Position numbers and translations under genes: made by a program
Notes under the pieces: generated by a model
Told to the model about the DNA's origin: nothing
The model's database searches: none
What the model saw: the letters and a program-made list of their open reading frames with translations, nothing else
Shown here: one piece after another, positions 15,872 through 23,490 of the stretch
How positions within the stretch are numbered: the first letter of the stretch is position 1
How the letters are laid out: every line of letters starts with the position of its first letter
NCBI RefSeq assembly: GCF_900109935.1
Contig: NZ_FOBV01000001.1
Span: 1 to 64,000, forward strand
Source: Chryseobacterium taichungense
Lineage (GTDB): Bacteria; Bacteroidota; Bacteroidia; Flavobacteriales; Weeksellaceae
Length of the DNA: 64,000 nt
Direction of reading: 5' to 3'

Positions 15872-16462
15872 TTACTTCAACACCTTCTCAGTTTCCAGAT
15901 TTTTAATTAAGAGTAATTGAAAGGCCTCTCCCAACTCATCAGAGGCCCTGCTTATGGCATTTTCCAGCATATTTCTGATTTGTTTTTCGGTAACTCCGGC
16001 TTCCGTCCAGCTTTTTCCTGAAGTATGTGAATTTAGGATAAAAGGCATGATCCGGTCAATGGCGCAGGCAAAAATAGCATCCGGGGTTTGTTCTTCCTCA
16101 AATTCCAGCCAGAGATTGAAAAATTCCGACCGCAACGGTTCGTCTAAAATCCCGAAGATTTTTTGAGCTGAAACTTTTTCTCTTTCAAATTTTCCAACCA
16201 TTGCTGCTTCATCAAACAAGAAAGTATCTCCCGCTTCAATTTCAACCAAATCGTGAATGGATAACATTCTGATGACTCTCAATAAATCTATATCCGCTCT
16301 GTTTTTCGCATATGGAAAAAGGATTTGTGCTAAAATAATGATCTGCCATGAATGTTCTGCCGTGTTTTCTCTTCTGGAATCGTCTGCATTGTAATTTCTT
16401 CTCTGTACATTTTTTAAGGCATCAACTGCCAAAATAAAATCGATTTCCTTTTGTATCTTCAT
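15872..16462 (-). CDS. HD domain phosphohydrolase, YfbR-like
   Basis: A 196-residue HD-domain protein. Metal ligands are visible as ENTAEHSW (His about residue 37), SIHDLVEIEAGD (HD about 69-70, further acidic residues after it) and a distal CAIDRI Asp. This arrangement is that of the HD_3/YfbR group, which dephosphorylates deoxynucleoside 5'-monophosphates; the exact substrate is inferred from family only. It starts two bases after the stop of the upstream exported-protein gene and forms an operon with it. Confidence 0.85.
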   Translation of the reverse strand: MKIQKEIDFILAVDALKNVQRRNYNADDSRRENTAEHSWQIIILAQILFPYAKNRADIDLLRVIRMLSIHDLVEIEAGDTFLFDEAAMVGKFEREKVSAQKIFGILDEPLRSEFFNLWLEFEEEQTPDAIFACAIDRIMPFILNSHTSGKSWTEAGVTEKQIRNMLENAISRASDELGEAFQLLLIKNLETEKVLK

Positions 16463-16464
16463 TG

Positions 16465-17151
16465 TTAATCTTTGTAATATTCTTTTATTGGATACGTTTT
16501 AACATTTTGTATCCATTTATCATTGATAAATTCGCGTTTTGTCACGACAACTTTTTCTCCACCGGTTGCATCTTCTTCCAGTTCATAAACTTTAAATAAA
16601 CCTCTTTGTGGCAATACAGAATATTCTGTCGTGAGATGCCAGCAACATCCTGATTTTGAGTATGTAATTAATCTTTTCCTCCCAGAATCTGTATTAAACA
16701 TACCCAAATTATCATGAGCCAAGCCCGTTAATTCCTCACTTAAAACAAACTGTTTTTTAGTAATATTAAATACATAGACATCGTAAGAAGGTCCGCTATA
16801 ACCACTTTCGTTACCATTTCTTATGGCAATATCTTCCGTTCCGTCAAAATTAAAATCATCAAAAACCAACGGACTTTGTTCATCATATAATTGAATGATG
16901 TTCGCGGTAGGCTTTTGATCTTCATTTAAATAGAAATTAAGATCATCAGATGTTAAAGTCTGAAATTTTTTGGAAGTATTCCTATCAAATAATTCTATTA
17001 CAGCTTTTCCTCTACATTCTTCGTTATCACAGGTTTCGACATTAATTTTTACATCATAATTCTTCGATGCATCTTTTAATTCAAACTGAGCCTGACCAAA
17101 AGTAAGATTTCCTATAATAAGGAATGGCAGCAGAGATCCGTACTTTATCAT
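16465..17151 (-). CDS. exported XAC2610-like protein
   Basis: A 228-residue protein with a signal peptide (MIKYGSLLPFLIIGNLTFGQ). The mature half contains FDDFNFDGTEDIAIRNG, an Asp-rich loop like a calcium-binding or FG-GAP-type turn, followed by SYDVYVFN and a CCWH motif near residue 170. This layout matches the XAC2610-like domain of uncharacterised exported proteins. Two Cys pairs (one near residue 40-45, one in CCWH) may form disulfides. Co-transcribed with the HD gene downstream. Function unknown. Confidence 0.7.
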   Translation of the reverse strand: MIKYGSLLPFLIIGNLTFGQAQFELKDASKNYDVKINVETCDNEECRGKAVIELFDRNTSKKFQTLTSDDLNFYLNEDQKPTANIIQLYDEQSPLVFDDFNFDGTEDIAIRNGNESGYSGPSYDVYVFNITKKQFVLSEELTGLAHDNLGMFNTDSGRKRLITYSKSGCCWHLTTEYSVLPQRGLFKVYELEEDATGGEKVVVTKREFINDKWIQNVKTYPIKEYYKD

Positions 17152-17265
17152 ATTTTGCGTTTTTTTAAGTGAAAAATTATTTCAATATATTACAAAAATA
17201 AGGGTTTTGATTGTAAAGCTGTTCTGTTTAGCATATTAGTTGTATTTTTAATTTAAATATTTGAT

Positions 17266-18606
17266 ATGTCTTCAAAATTCAATTATCCGCCGGAAATTAA
17301 AGAAAAAAGAAAATTGTATTCCCTTTTCAACGGGGTAAAAGATCCTTTAGGAGTGATCAGTGGAAATCATGCCATTGCAGGAGACAGCTATCATCTGAAA
17401 GCAACTTTCACAAATAAATATTTTATTTTTTCTCAGGATAAAGAGCTTGTCGAATATATTTTAAAGCAAAATCATAAGAATTATTTTAAATCTGAAATAC
17501 AATCGGTCACTTTAGGAAAATATCTTGGAAAGGGATTATTGACCAACAATGGAAAAGATTGGCTTAAACAGCGAAGATTAATTCAACCAGGATTCAGTAA
17601 AGCAAAAATTGCCAATCTGGTTTCTATTATGAAAGAAGAGATCGATTCGGCTTTTTCACCTTTTGACAAAGAGCCTGAAATTGATCTCTACGACTTTTTT
17701 CATACGCTGGCTTTCAATATTGTCGCGAAAACTCTTTTTAGTTCGGATATTGATGAAAGTAAGGTAAAAGAATTAGGCAAAATCATCACTGAGGTTCAAG
17801 AAGTTTTTGCAAAGGAAGTAAGAATCCCTTTTTATACTCAAATTCTACAAACGCTTGGAGTAATCGACAAAACAATAAGAAAAAGCAACAAAGCAAAACA
17901 AATTATTCAGAGCGTTCTGGAAAAAAGAAGAAATTCCGGAGATGAGAAGAATGATTTGCTGGATATGCTCATTCACACACGATATGAAGACACACAGCTT
18001 CCGATGTCCGATGAACAGCTGGTTGATGAAATGCTTATCCTTTTCATTGCAGGCCATGAAACGACTGCGAATGCTTTAAGCTTTATCTTTTTTGAGATCA
18101 GTCAGAATCCTGAAGTAGAAAAAAAATTACAGCAGGAAATTACAGAAGAAGGCGAAAATCTTTTCACCACGGAAAACTTAATGAAAAAATCTTATACTTC
18201 CAATGTCATTAAAGAAGCCATGAGATTGCATTCTCCGGCTTGGGCAATCGACCGTCAGGCTTTGGAAGATGATCATTTTAAAGATTATTCCTGGAAAAAA
18301 GGAACTTTAATTATACTCTATATTACAGGGTTACACAGAAATCCAAAGTACTGGAGTGATCCTGATTCCTTTATCCCGGAACGTTTTGATGATGAAAATG
18401 CCAAGAATTTTGCGTACTATCCTTTCGGGGCGGGGCCCCGACTTTGCATTGGTGAACATTTTGCTATGATGGAAATGGCTCTTATCGTCCGTAAATTCTA
18501 CAAAGACTACAGCTTTATATCTTTTCATAAGGAATTGCAGAAAAAAGCATTAGTTACCTTAAGAACAACAAGCTTAAAAGGTAAAATTATAAAAAATTTA
18601 ACCTAA
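17266..18606 (+). CDS. cytochrome P450
   Basis: A 446-residue soluble P450 with no membrane anchor. The I-helix AGHETTA motif is at about residues 262-268, the K-helix ExxR as KEAMRLH near 316-322, the PERF motif as IPERFDDENA and the heme-binding FGAGPRLCIGEH at about 387-398 with the thiolate Cys. It is similar in layout to bacterial fatty-acid or terpene hydroxylases such as the CYP102/CYP1103 type, but the substrate cannot be assigned. No ferredoxin or reductase gene lies beside it, so electrons must come from elsewhere. Confidence 0.93.
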   Translation: MSSKFNYPPEIKEKRKLYSLFNGVKDPLGVISGNHAIAGDSYHLKATFTNKYFIFSQDKELVEYILKQNHKNYFKSEIQSVTLGKYLGKGLLTNNGKDWLKQRRLIQPGFSKAKIANLVSIMKEEIDSAFSPFDKEPEIDLYDFFHTLAFNIVAKTLFSSDIDESKVKELGKIITEVQEVFAKEVRIPFYTQILQTLGVIDKTIRKSNKAKQIIQSVLEKRRNSGDEKNDLLDMLIHTRYEDTQLPMSDEQLVDEMLILFIAGHETTANALSFIFFEISQNPEVEKKLQQEITEEGENLFTTENLMKKSYTSNVIKEAMRLHSPAWAIDRQALEDDHFKDYSWKKGTLIILYITGLHRNPKYWSDPDSFIPERFDDENAKNFAYYPFGAGPRLCIGEHFAMMEMALIVRKFYKDYSFISFHKELQKKALVTLRTTSLKGKIIKNLT

Positions 18607-18706
18607 TTTTCTCAAACTTCTCATTTCAAAAAATATAGTATTAAAAATAATTATTCTGATTTTCAATTAGTTAATCATTTGTTTTAAATTTTTTCACTAC
18701 TTTGTA

Positions 18707-18746
18707 TTGCATAATACCATTTAAATTACATATCTTTGTAATGTAA
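18707..18746 (+). promoter_or_regulatory. padR promoter with overlapping dyad
   Basis: TTG (18707-18709), 20-21 bases, then the -7 box TATCTTTG (18731-18738). The -7 box lies inside a dyad ATTACA-N6-TGTAAT (18725-18742), which also reads TTACAT-N9-ATGTAA. A similar dyad covers the small-peptide promoter near 21010. This is a likely PadR operator; the assignment is inferred. Confidence 0.55.
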
Positions 18747-18819
18747 AATCGAAATAGGATCATCTAGCTAGGTTCCGGATTTCGAAAATTATATAACTAA
18801 TTAACAAAACTTATTAAAG

Positions 18820-19149
18820 ATGAATACTGAAAATACCAAAGCGCAAATGCGAAAAGGAATTCTGGAATTCTGTATTTTAAGTCTCATCAACCATCGTGAA
18901 ATGTATGTTTCCGACTTAATAGATGAACTGAAAAAAGGAAAACTGGATGTAGTGGAAGGAACACTCTACCCTCTTTTAACAAGATTAAAAAACGGCGAAT
19001 TTCTTTCGTACAGATGGGAAGAATCTACAGGGGGACCTCCAAGGAAGTACTACCAGATTACTGAAAAAGGCAAACTGTTTTTAGATGAACTTCAGAATAC
19101 CTGGAATGAATTAACAGATTCAGTTAACCAAATCACTCAAAAACCTTAA
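18820..19149 (+). CDS. PadR family transcriptional regulator
   Basis: A 109-residue winged-helix protein of the PadR type: MRKGILEFCILSLINHREMYVSDLIDELKKG, then VVEGTLYPLLTRLKNGEFLSYRWEES and GGPPRKYYQITEKGK, the wing typical of the family. PadR proteins are usually ligand-sensing repressors that bind dyads at their own promoter. It is followed after 11 bases by the PspC-domain gene, a pairing common in Flavobacteriia, so it probably controls that operon and perhaps the small peptide gene downstream. Confidence 0.93.
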   Translation: MNTENTKAQMRKGILEFCILSLINHREMYVSDLIDELKKGKLDVVEGTLYPLLTRLKNGEFLSYRWEESTGGPPRKYYQITEKGKLFLDELQNTWNELTDSVNQITQKP

Positions 19150-19160
19150 AAAACAAAGCT

Positions 19161-20888
19161 ATGAACAAAACACTCTCAATAGGACTCGCAGGTTATTCTT
19201 TTACCATAGAAGAACACGCATATATAAAGCTAAGCGATTATCTGAATGCACTGAGAAGCTCATTGGATGCTTCTGAAGCAGACGAGGTAATGCACGACAT
19301 AGAAATCAGAATGGTAGAAATCTTTAAAGATTCTATGGCAAAACGTGAAGTGATCAACGACTCTGATGTAGAAAGAGTCATTGCACAAATCGGAAGCCCT
19401 GAAAAGATCGAAGAACAGGAAGAAGCGTATTATTCTGAAAAAAATACAAAAAGAACAGGTAGCGCAGGGACTGAATATTCTGACAAAAAACAGCTGTTCC
19501 GTGATCCGGAAAGACAAAAAATCGCCGGTGTATGCGCAGGTCTTGCTCATTATGTAGGAATGGATATTACTGCAATGAGAGCCATCTGGCTGGGAATTTT
19601 CATCCTCGGAATCTTTACAGCGGCTATTTCATCAACGTTGGTTTTCTTGCTTTACATCATCCTTTGGGCGGTATTACCAAAAGCAGAAACTGCAGCAGAT
19701 TTCCTGAAAATGAAGGGAAAGCCTATGAACTTCGACAATCTTAAGAATGAGTCTAATAAATTGGTACAGTTTGCCAATGAATCTACTCAGAGGGTCGGAG
19801 AGATCTACATCGAAAACAAACCTTATATCAATAACGCTGGTAGCGGATTGTGGAACGTTTTACGATATATTCTGGGGGGAATCTTTGCATTCATGTCATT
19901 TTCATGCCTGATCGGTGTATTCGTAGTATTCGGTTTCATGGGAGCAGACAGCGACTTCCCTCCTGTAAGTGAAATGAATTTCTACTTCGATAACGACAAT
20001 ATGAAATACGTTATCATGGCATTAATTACCATTGGAAGTTTATTGCCTGCTATGTTGTTCGGATTATTAAGTATTAAATTAATTTCCCCTAAAACAAAAT
20101 TAAGAAACACAGGTTGGGTGATTGGAGCATTATTCCTTGCATTGATCGCTTTGGGTACGTATTTCGGATTCAGCATGGCTAAAAAAGAAATGTTCCTGAA
20201 AGGTCATAAAGAAGATACGGAAGAAGTGTCGATCAATACAAACTCTGACAGCATTTATGTTGATTATAAGCAGGTTAGCATCCCTCAAAACTTCAAAGGA
20301 TATGACGACGATATTTATTCTGATAAAGTTTCAGTGTATGAAAAGGATTGGATTCACGTTGATGTAACAAGAAAAGCCGATATTAAAACGCCTTATCTTA
20401 TCATTAAAAAAGAAGCAAAAGGATATAATCTTCCGCTGAATGTAAATGTTCCTGTGGAAGTGATTAACAATAAGATTATTCTTCCTAACTACATTAAATA
20501 CCCTTACGAACACCGATTCAGAGATTACAGTATCGATTATGAACTGGTGCTTCCTTTAAAAACAGTGGTTATTCCTGTGAAAAATGACGGAATCAGCTTC
20601 GACGGAGATCTTAATGCAGACGGAATAAATGATAATGATCAGGAAAGAGATGAAGATGGAAACATTAAAATCGAAAAGAATAAAATCACGGTAAATGGTT
20701 CTACTATTGAATATAATTCGGATGACGAAGATAGTGACAGCATCATTGTAAACGGCAAAAAAGTACCGAGCAACCAGGCAGATAAAGTGATCGATTCAAT
20801 GAAGCACAGCATTAAGAAAATGAAAGGAGCCAATATCGATTTTAAAGTAGATGAAGGTAAAAACGAAATTTCCATACAAACTAAATAA
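19161..20888 (+). CDS. PspC domain membrane protein
   Basis: A 575-residue protein. The N-terminal part (about 1-100) is an alpha-helical domain of the kind seen in HAAS-like envelope stress proteins (KLSDYLNALRSSLDASEADEVMHDIEIRM). A PspC domain follows at about 113-173 (FRDPERQKIAGVCAGLAHYVGMDITAMRAIW plus a membrane helix), then three more membrane helices up to about 345 and a C-terminal beta-rich domain containing an Asp-rich DGDLNADGINDND loop. It should sit in the inner membrane and sense envelope damage together with PadR. Function is inferred from the domain. Confidence 0.88.
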   Translation: MNKTLSIGLAGYSFTIEEHAYIKLSDYLNALRSSLDASEADEVMHDIEIRMVEIFKDSMAKREVINDSDVERVIAQIGSPEKIEEQEEAYYSEKNTKRTGSAGTEYSDKKQLFRDPERQKIAGVCAGLAHYVGMDITAMRAIWLGIFILGIFTAAISSTLVFLLYIILWAVLPKAETAADFLKMKGKPMNFDNLKNESNKLVQFANESTQRVGEIYIENKPYINNAGSGLWNVLRYILGGIFAFMSFSCLIGVFVVFGFMGADSDFPPVSEMNFYFDNDNMKYVIMALITIGSLLPAMLFGLLSIKLISPKTKLRNTGWVIGALFLALIALGTYFGFSMAKKEMFLKGHKEDTEEVSINTNSDSIYVDYKQVSIPQNFKGYDDDIYSDKVSVYEKDWIHVDVTRKADIKTPYLIIKKEAKGYNLPLNVNVPVEVINNKIILPNYIKYPYEHRFRDYSIDYELVLPLKTVVIPVKNDGISFDGDLNADGINDNDQERDEDGNIKIEKNKITVNGSTIEYNSDDEDSDSIIVNGKKVPSNQADKVIDSMKHSIKKMKGANIDFKVDEGKNEISIQTK

Positions 20889-20898
20889 CTAAACTGCA

Positions 20899-20962
20899 GA
20901 GAGTGGCAGAAGGTGTGAATGGATAGCACAACCGTTTGAAATTCACACCCTTCTTCTCTCAC
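20899..20962 (+). terminator. long 3' hairpin after the PspC gene
   Basis: AGAAGGTGTGAAT pairs with ATTCACACCCTTCT (one bulge) around a 20-nt loop, with extra pairing GAGAG/CTCTC outside. There is no T-run, so it may terminate weakly or stabilise the 3' end. Confidence 0.45.
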
Positions 20963-20994
20963 TGAGAATTAAAAAAATTAGAATTTAGTTCGCT

Positions 20995-21025
20995 ATGTAA
21001 ATAAAATACATTACATTTGTGTAAT
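20995..21025 (+). promoter_or_regulatory. small-peptide promoter with overlapping dyads
   Basis: The -7 box TACATTTG (21012-21019) lies in ATTACA-N4-TGTAAT (21010-21025). ATGT-N9-ACAT lies just upstream (20995-21011). Both resemble the dyad at the padR promoter. The -33 box is poor. Confidence 0.5.
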
Positions 21026-21065
21026 AAAAATATAACCAAAAAACACTCAAAAATATTAACTAATC

Positions 21066-21128
21066 ATGATACAACTGGCATTAGAAATTGTAATGAAAAT
21101 CGTAGATTTAATCAGCGGTTTATTTTAA
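21066..21128 (+). CDS. 20-residue amphipathic peptide gene
   Basis: The ORF encodes MIQLALEIVMKIVDLISGLF. Polar residues fall at 3, 7, 11, 14 and 17-18, one face of an ideal alpha-helix, and everything else is hydrophobic. It has its own promoter about 45 bases upstream and a strong terminator 28 bases downstream, so it is a dedicated transcription unit rather than a by-product. The size and helix recall phenol-soluble modulins, small membrane-acting peptides and type I toxins, but no homology is claimed. It lies between the PspC gene and an acyltransferase, and its promoter dyads suggest PadR control. Confidence 0.55.
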   Translation: MIQLALEIVMKIVDLISGLF

Positions 21129-21155
21129 GAGCGATAATATTTCAATATATTTGTA

Positions 21156-21188
21156 AAGTATAACCAAAGCTTGGTTATACTTTTTTGT
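21156..21188 (+). terminator. strong terminator after the small peptide
   Basis: A 12-bp perfect stem (AAGTATAACCAA / TTGGTTATACTT) with a 3-nt loop is followed by TTTTGTTTTT. It lies only about 20 bases before the acyltransferase start, so that gene must be transcribed by readthrough or from a promoter inside this region. Confidence 0.85.
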
Positions 21189-21204
21189 TTTTAATTCAGA
21201 TTTT

Positions 21205-21795
21205 ATGAGAAAGCTTTTTGGCAAAATGATGTTAAAATTAATGGGTTGGAAAGTCGTTTTACAGGGCGACGTAAACAGCCTCAACAGGTGTATTCTGGTA
21301 GTGGCTCCCCATACCCACAATATGGAATATATCCTAGGAAACCTTGCCTATTGGTCTCTTGAAAAGCCATTAAAAATAATTATCAAAGACGCTCACACCA
21401 AAGCCTGGTATGGCGGTCTGGTAAAAGGCCTGGGAGGCATCGGAATTGACAGAAGCCAGAAAAATGATCTTGTGAATTTTGTGGCAAAGCAATTTGCAAA
21501 AGATGATTTCAGCCTCGTTATCACTCCCGAAGGCACCAGAAGCTGGGTCCCGAAATGGAGAAAAGGATTTTATCATATGGCGTTGGCAGCAAAAGTACCG
21601 ATCGTTCTTGCAGCCGGAGATTTCAAAAGAAAAATCATTTATCTGGGCTACACGATCCCTTATGAGAGAATCGAAACGGCATACTTTGCTGAGATCATGA
21701 CTGAGATTCAGGATTATTACATTAAAAATGATATTGTTCCGAAAGTTCCCGAAAACTGGAATCCGAATATTATGGGGAATGATTCTGAATCTTAA
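21205..21795 (+). CDS. PlsC-like 1-acylglycerol-3-phosphate acyltransferase
   Basis: A 196-residue acyltransferase of the PlsC superfamily. Recognisable parts are the block-I segment VVAPHTHNMEYILG (about residues 33-46), IGIDRS (block II) and ITPEGTRSWVPKWRKGFYHMA (block III) with PIVLAAGDF after it. The catalytic motif, normally His-x4-Asp, reads HTHNME, that is His-x4-Glu. It has no clear membrane anchor beyond an N-terminal hydrophobic stretch. Likely role is phospholipid or related lipid acylation at the inner membrane. The stop codon TAA is the first TAA of a hexamer repeat. Confidence 0.82.
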   Translation: MRKLFGKMMLKLMGWKVVLQGDVNSLNRCILVVAPHTHNMEYILGNLAYWSLEKPLKIIIKDAHTKAWYGGLVKGLGGIGIDRSQKNDLVNFVAKQFAKDDFSLVITPEGTRSWVPKWRKGFYHMALAAKVPIVLAAGDFKRKIIYLGYTIPYERIETAYFAEIMTEIQDYYIKNDIVPKVPENWNPNIMGNDSES

Positions 21796-21843
21796 GGTTA
21801 AGGTTAAGGTTAAGGTTAAGGTTAAGGTTAAGGTTAAGGTTAA
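21792..21843. repeat. TTAAGG hexamer tandem repeat, 8 copies
   Basis: Eight perfect TTAAGG units followed by TTAA begin at the acyltransferase stop codon and end about 46 bases before the next gene. A decayed relative is at 42664-42710. Copy number may vary between strains. Confidence 0.95.
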
Positions 21844-21889
21844 CAAAATTACTCATCACTCACTATTTATCAATCATCATTTATAATAT

Positions 21890-22324
21890 ATGTACATTAA
21901 AGATAAAACGAAAGAAGAAATATTAGAATTCATCAACAATTGGGGCGAAGAGACCTTTGCAAAAACGTTAGAGATAAAATTTATCGATATTGACGTTGAG
22001 AACGAAACGCTGACCGCAATAATGCCTGTTCTGCCAAGAATTCATCAGCCTTTCGGGATTATGCACGGTGGTGCTAGCTGCGTACTGGCAGAGACGATGG
22101 GTTCAAGCCTGTCGAATATTTTTATTGATGGTGAAAAATATTTCGGTGTCGGAACCAATATCAACACCAATCATTTAAGAAGCAAAAAAGACGGACTGGT
22201 AACCGCAGTGGCAAGATTTATCAGAAAAGGAAAAACAATGCATGTTTCCGAAATTGAGATCAGAGATGAGAAAGCCCAGCTGATCAGCCATACAACAATG
22301 ACCAATACAATCATTAACAGATAA
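21890..22324 (+). CDS. PaaI-like hotdog thioesterase
   Basis: A 144-residue hotdog-fold thioesterase with the PaaI/YbdB signature FGIMHGGASCVLAETMGS (about residues 55-72, general-base Glu) and the second strand set GVGTNINTNHLRSKKDGLVTAVARFIRKGKTMHVSEIEI. In Flavobacteriia this gene normally sits beside isochorismate synthase, where it may be the 1,4-dihydroxy-2-naphthoyl-CoA thioesterase of menaquinone synthesis. Here the isochorismate synthase gene is 3.2 kb away, after an inserted cluster. Function in menaquinone synthesis is therefore inferred. A terminator follows. Confidence 0.85.
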   Translation: MYIKDKTKEEILEFINNWGEETFAKTLEIKFIDIDVENETLTAIMPVLPRIHQPFGIMHGGASCVLAETMGSSLSNIFIDGEKYFGVGTNINTNHLRSKKDGLVTAVARFIRKGKTMHVSEIEIRDEKAQLISHTTMTNTIINR

Positions 22325-22332
22325 AATTACAG

Positions 22333-22362
22333 AAGCTCAAAAAAATTTGAGCTTTTTTTATT
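22333..22362 (+). terminator. terminator after the thioesterase
   Basis: AAGCTCAAA / TTTGAGCTT with a 4-nt loop is followed by a run of T, nine bases after the stop codon. Confidence 0.85.
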
Positions 22363-22423
22363 TTTTGCTGCAACCTTTTCAGCTTTGTGCATCTTAGTAA
22401 TAGAAACTTAAAAACAATTTTCT

Positions 22424-23485
22424 ATGAAAAAACTACTTTTACCCTTTTTTGTATCTGTTTTATCAATACTGAATTCATGCAGTACAACAACTGAAGTTAA
22501 TGATGAAACAGCAGGCACAATTCCACAGTCTTATGATGTTTATATTGCAGGAAAAGAAAACAGCAAAGCCTGCTATTGGAAAAACAATGTAAAAACCGAC
22601 CTTACTGGGGGAGACAATTTATCACCTTTGGAAATCAAGGTGGAAAACAGCAATATTTATGTAACGGGAAGTATCGGAATGACACCGACATCATTTAAAT
22701 CCATACATTATTTCTGGAAAAACAATACCAAGAACGAGATTAAGCAGTATCTGGGAATTCCTTCTACAGCACAGAATGATATTACTGCGTTTGCAGTTAA
22801 TAATGGAGATATTTATTTTGCTGGTTATGTTGAAAATCTTTCACCTGCCAATCCTGATGAGAGATATGAACTTTGTTACTGGAAAAACGGGGCAAAGACG
22901 ATACTTCATAAAAGTCAATACATCGATTCTGCTGAAGGAGTTATTATCAACGGTTCAGATGTTTATGTATCAGCTCTTGTTGTTGATAATAACCAGAATA
23001 CTGACAGAGGATATTTTAAAAATACGGCTTTCAATTCGTTGGGAAATCCTAATTATGTATTCAACTTTGCTAAAAATAATAACGGATTACATCTTCTTTT
23101 CCAGAAAAATGCAAAATATTATTCCAAAAATGTTTTATCAAATACAGAAACACTGATCGGTGATTACACAATAAGCTTACCTTTCTATGGAAAGATTACT
23201 TCTGATCCTGAAACCAATGATCTTTACACAACTTACTACAACCAGGGAAATGAATATTTCAAAAATAATAACATTATCAGTACAGGTTTTTCCTCTTTAA
23301 CTTCTATTCAGGATTTATTTGTTTTAAACGATAATGTATTTATGATAAAATACAGCACTCCAAATAATACGTATCTTGGTAAAGTATTTATCAATGGCGT
23401 GGAAGCTCAAAGTATAAACGGTACACAAAACGGAACTGTAAACTACACCTCAACATTCAATTCAATATATGTTGTAGAAAACTAA
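22424..23485 (+). CDS. lipoprotein with repeated strands, probable beta-propeller
   Basis: A 353-residue exported protein. The signal peptide ends in the lipobox LNSCS (Cys at residue 19). Repeats of the form (C)YWKNN..K.xL followed by NxIYVTGS or GDIYFAGY recur every 50-60 residues (about 47, 86, 143, 194), which suggests a beta-propeller. Such lipoproteins are common in Chryseobacterium, but their function is unknown. It starts a three-gene cluster with a sigma factor (5 bases downstream) and a barrel protein, so it may be a target or partner of that sigma factor. Confidence 0.8.
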   Translation: MKKLLLPFFVSVLSILNSCSTTTEVNDETAGTIPQSYDVYIAGKENSKACYWKNNVKTDLTGGDNLSPLEIKVENSNIYVTGSIGMTPTSFKSIHYFWKNNTKNEIKQYLGIPSTAQNDITAFAVNNGDIYFAGYVENLSPANPDERYELCYWKNGAKTILHKSQYIDSAEGVIINGSDVYVSALVVDNNQNTDRGYFKNTAFNSLGNPNYVFNFAKNNNGLHLLFQKNAKYYSKNVLSNTETLIGDYTISLPFYGKITSDPETNDLYTTYYNQGNEYFKNNNIISTGFSSLTSIQDLFVLNDNVFMIKYSTPNNTYLGKVFINGVEAQSINGTQNGTVNYTSTFNSIYVVEN

Positions 23486-23490
23486 AAACT

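Noticed and set aside
21370..21846. Minus-strand ORF beginning MLTLTLTLTL
   Set aside because: The start is a translation of the TTAAGG repeat and the rest is antisense to the acyltransferase gene.
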